Part shown: positions 8,667 to 17,155 of the stretch, piece by piece
Layout of the letters: each line of letters opens with the position of its first letter
How positions within the stretch are numbered: the first letter of the stretch is position 1
Assembly: GCF_009754945.1 (NCBI RefSeq)
Contig: NZ_WPIN01000003.1
Location: 558,001-622,000, forward strand
Direction of reading: 5' to 3'
Length of the DNA: 64,000 nt
Source of the DNA: Spirosoma arboris
GTDB lineage: Bacteria > Bacteroidota > Bacteroidia > Cytophagales > Spirosomataceae
Notes under the pieces: model-generated
Told to the model about the DNA's origin: nothing
What the model saw: only the letters and a program-made list of their open reading frames with translations
Databases searched by the model: none
Translations under genes and position numbers: made by a program

Positions 8667-9038
8667 CTATACCCGGAGTGTGGCGCTATTGAGCTTGACC
8701 TCACCACCCGTAATGTTAATGATTGTGTTGAGGTATTCTGTATCAGCAAAAAATTCATCAAAATAATTGACGCAGATGGCCTTTGTAAATTCGATTTCTT
8801 TATACGTAGCGTCTTCGTCAATCCGATTCAGAATGATCTTACCATCTTTTTGCATGTGCGGATCAATCATCCAACTTTTAATTGTGCTATCGTCCATAGC
8901 ATCTAAACTGACCACTACGTTCCATTCAGGACGCGAAGCCGGTATGCCTTTCTTGTCCTCATTACGCGTTATCTGCAACACCATCCAATTGATATCGTAT
9001 TCGGTTCCATCTACACTGAGTACTCCTTCGTAAGCCAT
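8667..9038 (-). CDS. tssD: Hcp/TssD tube protein, short type, copy S3
   Basis: 123 residues, starting MAYEGVLSVDGTEYDINWM and sharing the NRIDEDATYKEIEF block with S4. It has the SWMIDPHMQKDGK segment that corresponds to the tube-wall strand of the other copies. The end (LNSATLRV) is cut short compared with the long class. It is preceded by long copy L2, from whose stop it is 15 bases away. Confidence 0.8.
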   Translation of the reverse strand: MAYEGVLSVDGTEYDINWMVLQITRNEDKKGIPASRPEWNVVVSLDAMDDSTIKSWMIDPHMQKDGKIILNRIDEDATYKEIEFTKAICVNYFDEFFADTEYLNTIINITGGEVKLNSATLRV

Positions 9039-9053
9039 AAGCAGAATGAAAGG

Positions 9054-9605
9054 TTATTCGAGTTTACCGTTCCATTTATTTTCGAACTGAGTGTCCTGTA
9101 TTTTCAGCTTTTCACACGACATGGTGATGAATAGGCAATACGGGTTGTTGGTCCGCTCCTGGAACTTCCGTACCCGATTCCACATATTTTGCATCAGGGT
9201 ATTATCCTTCCGCCCCAATCGAAACCCTTTATACTGAAAGTCGATCACGTCATCACTCAAATCTTCGCCTGAGCTAACTCGCTTGTAACTTACATTGGGG
9301 TTACCTACATTTTCATAATAGCTTTCGGAGACATCCGTCACAAAGGCATTCTCAAACTCATAGGTCAGCATAACCGAGTCCTGATCGTCGCGGTAGGTTT
9401 TAATAGTACCGTTCTCAAAGCGGGTTTTATCGATCAGCCACTCAAAAAACAAGTCCGTTCCTCCTTCCATAATCAGGTAGAAATCCCCCAACATCACCTT
9501 AGATGCAGGCTTTCCCTGATCGTCGCGGGCTTGCTTGAACGCTACAGAAAACTCAAGAACTGGAATGTCTTCACCAGAAACACTTAATATTGCTTTATGA
9601 GCCAT
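9054..9605 (-). CDS. tssD: Hcp/TssD tube protein, long type, copy L2
   Basis: 183 residues. It starts MAHKAILSVSGEDIPVLEF, close to L1 (MANKAILSVCGRDFNVLEF), and has the FFEWLIDKTRFENGTIKT segment. The extra region between residues 105 and 145 is longer than in L3 and L4. The C-terminus is NPYCLFITMSCEKLKIQDTQF. L1 and L2 form a second pair of close paralogs, distinct from L3/L4. Confidence 0.8.
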   Translation of the reverse strand: MAHKAILSVSGEDIPVLEFSVAFKQARDDQGKPASKVMLGDFYLIMEGGTDLFFEWLIDKTRFENGTIKTYRDDQDSVMLTYEFENAFVTDVSESYYENVGNPNVSYKRVSSGEDLSDDVIDFQYKGFRLGRKDNTLMQNMWNRVRKFQERTNNPYCLFITMSCEKLKIQDTQFENKWNGKLE

Positions 9606-9637
9606 GGTATTCGTTCGTTAAAATTCGGGATAAAACA

Positions 9638-10039
9638 TCATTCTAAGTCCCACTCATGCTCCAGAGTAGCATTACCGTTGGTTACTTCTTTTCCCGTAAA
9701 GAAAAGATTGGTTGTCTGATAGGACGCATCGCCCGCAAACATCTCCAACATTGCCAGGCAGAAGGTCCCTTTATACGTCCACTCCTTCAGTTTGGTTTCG
9801 CCCTCGCTTTCTTCGTCCGATTTATAAAAGGTGACCGTAACGTCCTTTTGCATCGTGTCGTCGAACATCCATTCGGTAAAGGTAAATTGCTCCTGCACGT
9901 CGATGGAGGCAAAGAACAGCCAGTTCGTACCCGACGAGGGCTTTCCTTTCGAGTCTCGACTGCGGGAAGCGGTAAAAAATATTCGGCGCAGGGGTAATAC
10001 GGTACCCTCCACTTCTAATTCAGCATGATACGAGGCCAT
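9638..10039 (-). CDS. tssD: Hcp/TssD tube protein, short type, copy S2
   Basis: 133 residues, with FTEWMFDDTMQKDVTVTFYK as the conserved central segment and a C-terminal NGNATLEHEW motif shared with S1 (GNATINNNW). It begins MASYHAELEVEGTVLPLRR. It precedes L2 by 32 bases. It is the most divergent of the short copies together with S1. Confidence 0.78.
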   Translation of the reverse strand: MASYHAELEVEGTVLPLRRIFFTASRSRDSKGKPSSGTNWLFFASIDVQEQFTFTEWMFDDTMQKDVTVTFYKSDEESEGETKLKEWTYKGTFCLAMLEMFAGDASYQTTNLFFTGKEVTNGNATLEHEWDLE

Positions 10040-10096
10040 CAGTAAAAAAGATTAAAATGTGAGCAAACAGGTTATAGCAGGCAGATAGCCAATGGC

Positions 10097-10657
10097 TTAT
10101 TGTCGTCCCCACTGATTCTTGTGGTCCACATCGCGAATCGTGATTTGCATGCAGGACATCGAAAGCATCAGCACGTAGGATATACCTGTTCGTTTTTGAA
10201 ACGCCCGGGTTTTTGCCATCGAATTCCCCAGTACGTGTGCACCTATATCTGACTCTCCACTATCCCGCTGGAATGCGACAGCTTTCGTCCATAGCTCAAA
10301 GTCTTCTCCACCGCTTTCGATATCACTGACCGTATTGAAGGAGTTTTGCATGTCCGCATCATAGTAATAATTTTCCAGTATAGAATCTAGAAAACCCTGT
10401 ACGAATGAATACTCAACAAATGGAGAATCATCCTGATCAGGACGAAAGGTTTTCAACACACCGCTTTCCATCCGGGTCGGTTCGCTGATCCACTCGAAGA
10501 AGGTGTCATTCCCTCCCCGTATGATCATAAAGAAATCACCAAAAAAAACGCCAGAAGCCGGCTTTCCCTGATTATCAGTCTGTTGATAAAGCGACACTTT
10601 AAATTCAAGCACATTGAAGTCTCGTCCGCAGACGGATAAGATTGCTTTGTTTGCCAT
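10097..10657 (-). CDS. tssD: Hcp/TssD tube protein, long type, copy L1
   Basis: 186 residues, the longest Hcp copy here. It starts MANKAILSVCGRDFNVLEF and contains FFEWISEPTRMESGVLKTF. The region about 105-150 (after LENYYYD) is an insertion unique to this copy. The end is SYVLMLSMSCMQITIRDVDH, similar in position to the final strand pair of L2. It follows S1 in transcription order and is a likely tube subunit. Confidence 0.78.
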   Translation of the reverse strand: MANKAILSVCGRDFNVLEFKVSLYQQTDNQGKPASGVFFGDFFMIIRGGNDTFFEWISEPTRMESGVLKTFRPDQDDSPFVEYSFVQGFLDSILENYYYDADMQNSFNTVSDIESGGEDFELWTKAVAFQRDSGESDIGAHVLGNSMAKTRAFQKRTGISYVLMLSMSCMQITIRDVDHKNQWGRQ

Positions 10658-10686
10658 AGTAATAAAGGAGTTAGCTTGACTAAACG

Positions 10687-11061
10687 TTAGGTCGTCCAGT
10701 TATTGTTTATGGTGGCATTTCCATTATCAACGGTCGTTCCCGAAATGACAAGCTGAGTTTCCATCACACCCGCATCTGCCACAAAATTTTCCTGAAATCC
10801 AACACAATACGCTTTGGCAAATTGCCATTCTTTTTTGGTGTCACCGCCTTCATAGAATTTGAGCGATACATCTTTCTTCTTATTCTGGTCTACCATCCAT
10901 TCGGTGAAAAGCGACTCATCCGTGGTATCCATATTGATATTTACGGTCCAGGCAGATTCCGAGATCGGGCGACCATTTTTATCTGACTTGCGAGCCACAT
11001 AGAAGTTGACACGATTCAGAATATATTCCATATCGTCAATCTTTAAAGTAACTACGTACAT
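10687..11061 (-). CDS. tssD: Hcp/TssD tube protein, short type, copy S1
   Basis: 124 residues. It has LFTEWMVDQNKKKDVSLKFY as the central segment and ends GNATINNNW. It is the first of the eight Hcp-like genes after tssC, 40 bases from the tssC stop (11102). Similarity to S3/S4 is low, but the segment order is the same. Confidence 0.77.
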   Translation of the reverse strand: MYVVTLKIDDMEYILNRVNFYVARKSDKNGRPISESAWTVNINMDTTDESLFTEWMVDQNKKKDVSLKFYEGGDTKKEWQFAKAYCVGFQENFVADAGVMETQLVISGTTVDNGNATINNNWTT

Positions 11062-11101
11062 AAGCGTAAGAGAAAAGAGTGAACAGACAATCTATAACCT
11101 A

Positions 11102-12463
11102 CTATTGCTGATCGTAGTCAGCTTTCCATTCCGCCGAATCTGGATCATCGCCTTTCTGTCCGTCGAGTTTGAGCAGGAAAGTTTTGGCCGGGAAATACGG
11201 CACCATATGAATGTCGAGCAGAATGCGATCTTTCTGTTTAGGATCTCGTTCGAAACGTAGCAGTTTGAATTTCTCGATGAGCTTTCCTGGCCCCGTTACA
11301 CTGTCCAGAAACTTCACGATCTGTTTCTGAATATCCATACGGGTGTTGGTGTTGAAGTTTTCAAACGCCCGTCGGTTCAGGAAATCAATCAGAACTTTCG
11401 TGATGTAGTCGAAAACCCGAACAACTGAGTACGTCTGCAAACCAACATTGTCGCCATTGAAAAGGGTTTTGGCCGAAAAAGGCATCACCTTTCCGTACTC
11501 ATTCACCATCGGAATCAAGCCCATTTTTTCCAGGGCTGAGATTTCACTCTTTTTCAACGGGAAACGCACGCCGTCGGCTTCATTCAGCGCGCCATGTTTG
11601 CGGCCAGCTGTCACTTGCGACATAACCGTACTGTAAACTTTTCCTGCCAGCGCACTCGAACCCGGTACATATAAGTCCTCTTCTTCACCAACATCCTGGT
11701 GCTTTCCCCGACCCGTAAGCCAGTTACAGGTCATCATGACATTCGATAGATAGGCATCACCGCCCGTCAGGTCAGCTGATTCGAATAGGTCGACCACATC
11801 CTCTGGCGCATCAAGATGCTGGAAATCCGTCACCATCATGACCTTGTTTTTATGGGCAATCTGCGCCCATTTATCCACCACCTTTTTCGAGCCCAGGTAA
11901 CCCGGTAATACCAGCAGAGAGTAGCTATCGCGCAAGTCGAGCCGGTCGAACGTACGTGCGAACTCTTCGGCCACAGCGTCAATAAAGGTTGTGTTGTCGA
12001 GGTCGGTAATTTGTTCCGGCTCGGCATTCATGACATTGACGTTTTTGGCTTTATCCTGATCCGTATTGGCATAGAAACTAGCCACCGATCGGTAAGATTG
12101 CTCCAAACCCCGATTGGCCTCAAATGCCCGACGCAGGTTTTCGCTCAACAGCGTTTGGGCCCCTTCAGCTTTGCTCTGGGCTGTTTCGGCTAGCTCGGCC
12201 ACGGTATCAGCACTGCCCAGCAGGTCCAGCATTAGGTGCAATCGCTTAGCTAAATCGGCACGCTCCTGTTTCTTAGCTTCTTCAGTCAGAAAGATTTTCT
12301 TACGGGCTTTTTTCTCCGGGTTCAGGTTTTGAACACCATCTAAGGTGGTTTCCAAAATACCGAAGCCTCCGTATTTGGCTAATTTGGCGCAGCTTTCATC
12401 GAGAGAGAGAGTCGATTCGGCTAGCTTCTCGCCTACTTTTAATGGTTTATTCTGTGCTTCCAT
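11102..12463 (-). CDS. tssC: T6SS contractile sheath large subunit TssC
   Basis: 453 residues, the normal length for TssC. It has the sheath-type central region with DLRDSYSLLVLPGYLG, DFQHLDAPEDVVDLF and NVMMTCNWLTGRG, and a C-terminal strand region ending LKLDGQKGDDPD. TssC pairs with TssB to form the sheath that contracts around the Hcp tube. It is separated from the upstream tssB by an intergenic hairpin of the GTTTCAGGTTC family (12471-12591), so the spacing is about 130 bases. Confidence 0.9.
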   Translation of the reverse strand: MEAQNKPLKVGEKLAESTLSLDESCAKLAKYGGFGILETTLDGVQNLNPEKKARKKIFLTEEAKKQERADLAKRLHLMLDLLGSADTVAELAETAQSKAEGAQTLLSENLRRAFEANRGLEQSYRSVASFYANTDQDKAKNVNVMNAEPEQITDLDNTTFIDAVAEEFARTFDRLDLRDSYSLLVLPGYLGSKKVVDKWAQIAHKNKVMMVTDFQHLDAPEDVVDLFESADLTGGDAYLSNVMMTCNWLTGRGKHQDVGEEEDLYVPGSSALAGKVYSTVMSQVTAGRKHGALNEADGVRFPLKKSEISALEKMGLIPMVNEYGKVMPFSAKTLFNGDNVGLQTYSVVRVFDYITKVLIDFLNRRAFENFNTNTRMDIQKQIVKFLDSVTGPGKLIEKFKLLRFERDPKQKDRILLDIHMVPYFPAKTFLLKLDGQKGDDPDSAEWKADYDQQ

Positions 12464-12470
12464 GTAATTT

Positions 12471-12591
12471 TTTAAGTTTCAGGTTCAAAGTTTCAGGTTC
12501 AAAGTTTCAGCCGGGCCACCGGTACAGTTCAATGTTCTAACCAGGAGCACCCATTGGCATAACCTGGAACATCGAACTTGAAACCTGAAAC
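12471..12591. repeat. GTTTCAGGTTC-family inverted repeat between tssB and tssC
   Basis: The left arm (12471-12507) repeats the word GTTTCAGGTTCAAA in tandem. The right arm (12561-12591) holds AACCTGGAACATC and then CTTGAAACCTGAAAC. The arms can pair imperfectly. The same word family occurs at 21237-21308 and 25481-25561. Confidence 0.75.
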
Positions 12592-12594
12592 CAT

Positions 12595-13041
12595 TTATTG
12601 CACTTCTTCCAGCTCACGAATCATGGCCTGAATGGCAGCCATGTAGGCAGCTTTGCCATCGGGATTTTCGAGCATTGCTTTCAGGATTTTGTTTGACTTG
12701 AGTTGCTTTACATACTTCTGAAAATCTTCGAACGTCATATTCAGTTGTTGTAAGTACTCGCTCTGAGCAATAACTCCTTTCTTACCGAAGTCGGCGAGTG
12801 AGTTAAACCGTAGGGTTTCGCTAATGGTGCTGCCCTCTTCGGTATCAAATTCGACTTCGTTTTCTGGCTTGAAATGGGCAAATACTTCACCCACATTTTT
12901 TAGTCCTTCAACCACTTCCGGACGAAATGTCGGGTCAGTAGTCAGTTTCTCAATCAAGAGGGTTTTATTCTGGGGAATGTCAACGATACTCTCGCTAACA
13001 TTGAGCTTTCGCTCCTGTCCACCAATTCCGTAGTCAAACAT
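12595..13041 (-). CDS. tssB: T6SS contractile sheath small subunit TssB
   Basis: 148 residues. It begins MFDYGIGGQERKLNVSESI, and has the handshake-type N-terminal strand, then GEVFAHFKPENEVEFDTEEG and a helical C-terminus with the ENPDGKAAYMAAIQAMIREL tail. TssB and TssC interlock to build the sheath. Its upstream neighbour is the PAAR gene, 38 bases away. Confidence 0.88.
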   Translation of the reverse strand: MFDYGIGGQERKLNVSESIVDIPQNKTLLIEKLTTDPTFRPEVVEGLKNVGEVFAHFKPENEVEFDTEEGSTISETLRFNSLADFGKKGVIAQSEYLQQLNMTFEDFQKYVKQLKSNKILKAMLENPDGKAAYMAAIQAMIRELEEVQ

Positions 13042-13079
13042 AATTTACGTAGTTAGGTAAAAATCTAGAAATCAATTCG

Positions 13080-13388
13080 TTATCCACCAATCAAAACCGT
13101 AGGGCAACCGACCACAATACTGCCACCATGAGCAGTTGTATCGCCCATTCGGGCAGCCGGTTTTCCACCAATCAGAACCGTACCCGAGCCTTTTACAATG
13201 ACATCGGGTGGTCCAACACAGGTACACATATCGCCCATGACAGCGGCTGGTTGACCACCGATGAGCACTGTTGGCATACCTGGTCCCATAATTGGCCCAC
13301 CAACATGTGGAATAGGCACTACAGCAGGTGTTTGCATTGGGCAAACATGCATATCCATCAAACGAGCGGCTGGTTGTGGCATGATCAA
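13080..13388 (-). CDS. PAAR-repeat spike-tip protein
   Basis: 102 residues with the PAAR pattern: MPQPAARLMDMHVCPMQ, then GMPTVLIGGQPAAVMGD, then GKPAARMGDTTAHGG and a final GCPTVLIGG. His, Cys and Asp residues in CPM, CTC and THG-like positions fit metal binding in the PAAR tip. PAAR proteins cap VgrG and sharpen the spike. The gene is single-domain with no C-terminal toxin. It lies between tssH and tssB in the operon. Confidence 0.9.
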   Translation of the reverse strand: MIMPQPAARLMDMHVCPMQTPAVVPIPHVGGPIMGPGMPTVLIGGQPAAVMGDMCTCVGPPDVIVKGSGTVLIGGKPAARMGDTTAHGGSIVVGCPTVLIGG

Positions 13389-13405
13389 ATACTAGTCAAC
13401 TAGAG

Positions 13406-15943
13406 TCATGGTTGGCCTATGTCAAGTAATTCCTGACTATTTATTTCTTCGTGCGTAATTGTCCATTGTAATTCTTCTCCCTGGAGTCCCACCTGAATGG
13501 TTGACCCTTTGGTTACGTCGCCCGCAATAATCATCCTCGAAATGGGCCGACGAAGTTGATTTCGAATCACGCCTTTCAACTGCCGGGCACCGTATTGAGG
13601 GGTGAAGCCCGATAAAGCCAGATGCCGTTGTGCCTCTGGAGTAAGCTCCAGCGTGATACCCTGTTTCGTCAGTTGATCAGTTAGTCCGCGCAGGTGCAGG
13701 TTAAAAATTCGAACAGCATTTTCCTCAGAGATAGGCGCGAACGGTACAATCTCGGTCAGGCGGGCCAGAAACTCCGGTCGGAAGTTTCGGCTCATTGTCT
13801 CCATCAGTTCTGAGTTAGTGGGAATCTGCCCTTCACCAAATCGCTGGATAACCAATTGACTGCCAATGTTCGACGTAAATAACACAACAGCATCGGAGAA
13901 ATCTCCCTCCTTGCCCAGTCGATCGTGCAAACGACCTTCATCGAGAATTTGCAGGAAAATGTCGAAGACCGACGGGTGTGCTTTTTCAATTTCATCGAAC
14001 AGTACTACTGAATACGGTTTTTCGCGGATTTTGTTTACCAGCAAACCGCCTTCTTCGTAGCCAACATAACCCGGAGGGGCTCCGTAAAGCAGTGCCGCCG
14101 AATGCTCTTCCTTGAACTCCGACATGTCGAACCGAATCAGAAATGACTCATCATTGAACAGAAAATCAGCTAACGATTTGGCCAGCTCGGTTTTCCCGGT
14201 TCCCGTTGGTCCCAGCAGAAAGAACGAACCGATAGGCTGCCCTGCTTTCGTTAGGCCCGAACGTGCTTCCAGAATAGCATCGGCTACGGCCTTCACGGCA
14301 TGATCCTGTCCAATCACCCGCTTTTTCAGTACCTCATCCATAGCCAGCAGTTTGTCGCGCTCCTGGCTCTGGATTTTGCCTAATGGAATACCCGTTTTAT
14401 GCGAAATGACGGCCGCTACATCATGACGATCTACGCTCGTTTTGGCCGTCGCCATCTGATCTGTCAGGCGATTCAGGGTTTGTCGAATATGATCGGCTAA
14501 GGCTGGTGCCGATTCAAATGGATCGGCCACCGATTCGTCATCGGATGTTGTATCTGCCAGCAGATTCGCCAGCAAAATCGGGCTGATTTTATTTTCCAGT
14601 TCCTGATGTAAATAGCGCAGATCTCGCAGGGAATCAGGACCATCAGTACGTAGCTGATCGAGTTGTTCGGTTAGTTGTGCTACTTCGGCGGGCGTTCGCT
14701 CGCTGATCATCCGCACTGCCGAGAGTGTTCGATCCAATAAGTCAACCGCGGCATCGGGCAGTCTACGATTACGGCTATATCGTTTAGCCAGGATCACCGC
14801 TTCGGCTACGGCATCGGGGCCTACGCTCAGTTGGTGATGTTTTTCGTAAAAAGGCACCAATCGTTGAATCATCCGAATTGCCGTATCAACGTCGGGCTCT
14901 TCTACCCGCAATACATCGAATCGACGACTGAACGCTTCGTCAGTTTCAATGTATTTTCGGTATTCATCAAGCGTAGTAGCCCCAATAACTGTTAAATTTC
15001 CTTTGGCCAGCTCGGGTTTGAGCAGGTTGGCAACGCCCGTGCCGAGTGGTCCTCGGCTGTCCAGCAATTGATGAATTTCGTCGATAAACAGAATAATTTT
15101 AGCATCCTGTTTCAACTCTTTCAGGATGCTTTTCAACCTGTCTTCCACTTCCCCTTTATACGAAGCCCCGGCGACCAGTGCACCCAAATCCAGCTCGAGC
15201 AATCGGGCATTTTGCAAATGATTGGGTACTTGCCCGGCTATAATATTCAGGGCGAAACCATCAGCCAATGCCGTTTTACCAACGCCGGGTTCACCTACTA
15301 AAATGACATTAGGCTTCGTCCGGCGACCTAACGTTTCGGTCATCATGCGTACTTCACGGTCGCGGCCAATAATCGGGTCTAATCGCCCCTCGGCAGCCAT
15401 AGCCGTTTTGTCAACACAATACCGCAGCAAAGCCTGCCCCGTCGCCCCCGACGAAGAACCGGAACTGGTTGCCTGCTTTCCGTTCTCTTTCGCATCAGGC
15501 GCAACCGCTGTTTCTACATCTGCATCGGCGAGTGCGGCCTGCATGAGTTCGGCCTGAGTTATTGGCAGACTTCGTAGTTGCTCGGCACTAAATGCAACAC
15601 CCGGTTTGAGCAGAGCAGCCAGCACACAAACGGGATCGGTTTGTGACTTTCCCAGCTGCATAGCCACCAGATCGGCTAATTCCATCGTCGTTTTTACCCG
15701 TTCATCGCCCGGTGGATTGGGCGACAAACGACTTGACTTAGGGCTAGCTTCCAGGCGTACCTCAGCCCATTCACGCAGGTAAGGCACATCCTGACCAATA
15801 ACAGCCAGCCACGAAGCCATACCGACCTCGTTATGCAACAAGCCCATGAGCAGGTGCGCTGGTGCAAATAGTTCGTTCTGATATTCCTTAGACAGAGCCT
15901 GGGCAATCTGTATGGCTCGCTTCACTTCTTCCGTATATGCCAT
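13406..15943 (-). CDS. clpV: ClpV/TssH AAA+ ATPase
   Basis: 845 residues from the Met of MAYTEEVKRAIQIAQ (the outer start at 15961 adds six residues and is less likely). N-terminal Clp repeats (about residues 1-140) precede the first AAA domain with Walker A GEPGVGKTAL near residue 215 and Walker B ILFIDEIHQL. The second AAA domain has GPTGTGKTEL near residue 560 and VVLFDEIEKAHPS. ClpV disassembles the contracted TssBC sheath for reuse. The position next to PAAR, tssB and tssO is usual for T6SSiii. Confidence 0.93.
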   Translation of the reverse strand: MAYTEEVKRAIQIAQALSKEYQNELFAPAHLLMGLLHNEVGMASWLAVIGQDVPYLREWAEVRLEASPKSSRLSPNPPGDERVKTTMELADLVAMQLGKSQTDPVCVLAALLKPGVAFSAEQLRSLPITQAELMQAALADADVETAVAPDAKENGKQATSSGSSSGATGQALLRYCVDKTAMAAEGRLDPIIGRDREVRMMTETLGRRTKPNVILVGEPGVGKTALADGFALNIIAGQVPNHLQNARLLELDLGALVAGASYKGEVEDRLKSILKELKQDAKIILFIDEIHQLLDSRGPLGTGVANLLKPELAKGNLTVIGATTLDEYRKYIETDEAFSRRFDVLRVEEPDVDTAIRMIQRLVPFYEKHHQLSVGPDAVAEAVILAKRYSRNRRLPDAAVDLLDRTLSAVRMISERTPAEVAQLTEQLDQLRTDGPDSLRDLRYLHQELENKISPILLANLLADTTSDDESVADPFESAPALADHIRQTLNRLTDQMATAKTSVDRHDVAAVISHKTGIPLGKIQSQERDKLLAMDEVLKKRVIGQDHAVKAVADAILEARSGLTKAGQPIGSFFLLGPTGTGKTELAKSLADFLFNDESFLIRFDMSEFKEEHSAALLYGAPPGYVGYEEGGLLVNKIREKPYSVVLFDEIEKAHPSVFDIFLQILDEGRLHDRLGKEGDFSDAVVLFTSNIGSQLVIQRFGEGQIPTNSELMETMSRNFRPEFLARLTEIVPFAPISEENAVRIFNLHLRGLTDQLTKQGITLELTPEAQRHLALSGFTPQYGARQLKGVIRNQLRRPISRMIIAGDVTKGSTIQVGLQGEELQWTITHEEINSQELLDIGQP

Positions 15944-15954
15944 CAGAATTAAGG

Positions 15955-16090
15955 GGTTCAAATTTGTCAGAGACGGTCAGGGGTTGTCAAGAGTGGTCAG
16001 AATTTGTCAAAGTAGGCAAAGGTTTACAGACAGGATTGCTAGTACCTGACCATGACTTGGCTACTCTTGATAATTATGACAATTTATTTC
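15955..16090. repeat. TTGTCAAGAGTGGTCA-type word repeat between tssH and tssO
   Basis: Left of the region (15965-16020) lie several TTGTCA and GGTCAG words in a row; right of it (16045-16086) lie CTGACC, CTCTTGATAA and ATGACAATTT. The two sides are partly complementary, so a degenerate long hairpin may form. It is less regular than the other intergenic hairpins. Confidence 0.4.
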
Positions 16091-17011
16091 TCAGTCAGAA
16101 CCTAATCGGCGCAGTTTGTCATTAATCGCAGTGATACGCTGTTTGGCGTCGGGGCGGGTATTTTTCTCGAGCGTTTCCATGGCAAATTCGTACAACGGAC
16201 GACGCCAGAGCGGAGGGCGGTTAGTAGCATCTGCCTTTTTCTCACAACGGTCTACAATGTCCATTTCGACATCAGCCCGCGAAACACCCGCAGTTACCGG
16301 AGCCGAGACAGGTGCGGGCGTACTACCTGCAGCTTTTAGCTGGTCCTGAAGTTGTGTAATGCGCTTTTGAGCATCTACCATTTTGCTGGTGCAATCCTGA
16401 AACTGCGCCAGGTAATTTGGCCCGCCCCCACCCGAAGGTGCCGGTGCGGCAGCCGGTGCAGCCGATTTAGCCGCGAGAATCTTAAGCATTTCATTTTCCT
16501 GCCGGGCCTGCGTGAGTGCTGCCGTTAGTTTATCTACCTGGCTAGCATCGATACCTTCTTTTTCGAGCAAATCGCGCAGATAACTGATGCTATTACGATA
16601 GGTAAGTACAGCATCATATGCCCCAATAATGCCATGCGAAAGTTGCTTATTAAGTGGCTGTAGCTGTGCTGTATCGGCTTTAAGGCCATTTACTTGCTGT
16701 TGTAGCCCGTTTTCTAAGCCTGAGAGCTGATTTTTCAAGCTTCCCTTCTCAATGTCCGTCGCTTTCAGGTACGCCTGATCAGTAGTCTGGATGGTCTTGA
16801 GGTCAGTACTTACCCCATCCATACGCTTCATCAGTTTCTGGGTTTGTTCATTCAGGGTTTCGTTGAGCCGGGCATTTTCCTGTTTTAGTACATAGTTTGG
16901 TGCACTAAACAACAGATAGACTGCCAGCAAAGGCACGCTAAGCGAAAGACAGTAAACACCCAGAAAACGGCTGAAAGCTTGTTGTCGTTCGGGTTTATTG
17001 AGTGGTTCCAT
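16091..17011 (-). CDS. tssO: TssO-like membrane-anchored coiled-coil protein
   Basis: 306 residues. A short cytoplasmic N-terminus (MEPLNKPERQQAFSRFLG) is followed by one transmembrane helix (about 18-36), a long coiled coil (about 40-180), a proline/alanine-rich linker with AAPAAAPAPSGGGG, another coiled coil and a C-terminal helical region. This is the layout of TssO, a Bacteroidota-only T6SS inner-membrane component. It is expected to span the periplasm with TssN. The family call rests on architecture plus position between tssK and tssH. Confidence 0.72.
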   Translation of the reverse strand: MEPLNKPERQQAFSRFLGVYCLSLSVPLLAVYLLFSAPNYVLKQENARLNETLNEQTQKLMKRMDGVSTDLKTIQTTDQAYLKATDIEKGSLKNQLSGLENGLQQQVNGLKADTAQLQPLNKQLSHGIIGAYDAVLTYRNSISYLRDLLEKEGIDASQVDKLTAALTQARQENEMLKILAAKSAAPAAAPAPSGGGGPNYLAQFQDCTSKMVDAQKRITQLQDQLKAAGSTPAPVSAPVTAGVSRADVEMDIVDRCEKKADATNRPPLWRRPLYEFAMETLEKNTRPDAKQRITAINDKLRRLGSD

Positions 17012-17155
17012 AGGTAAGTTAAGCGGATTTGATAGAGTTAGGTTTTATGTCAGTCAAGGTTGAACTCCGCAATCTGGAAGTTGAACCATAGAATTTAAGG
17101 CAATCAATGTTAGCTTATTTTTAAGCAGATGCTTATATGTACTTATTTAGCGGCA

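Noticed and set aside
13072..13403. Alternative frames across the PAAR gene on both strands
   Set aside because: They are rich in Cys and Trp from out-of-frame reading of repeated Gly/Pro codons. The PAAR frame has the family motifs and correct operon direction.
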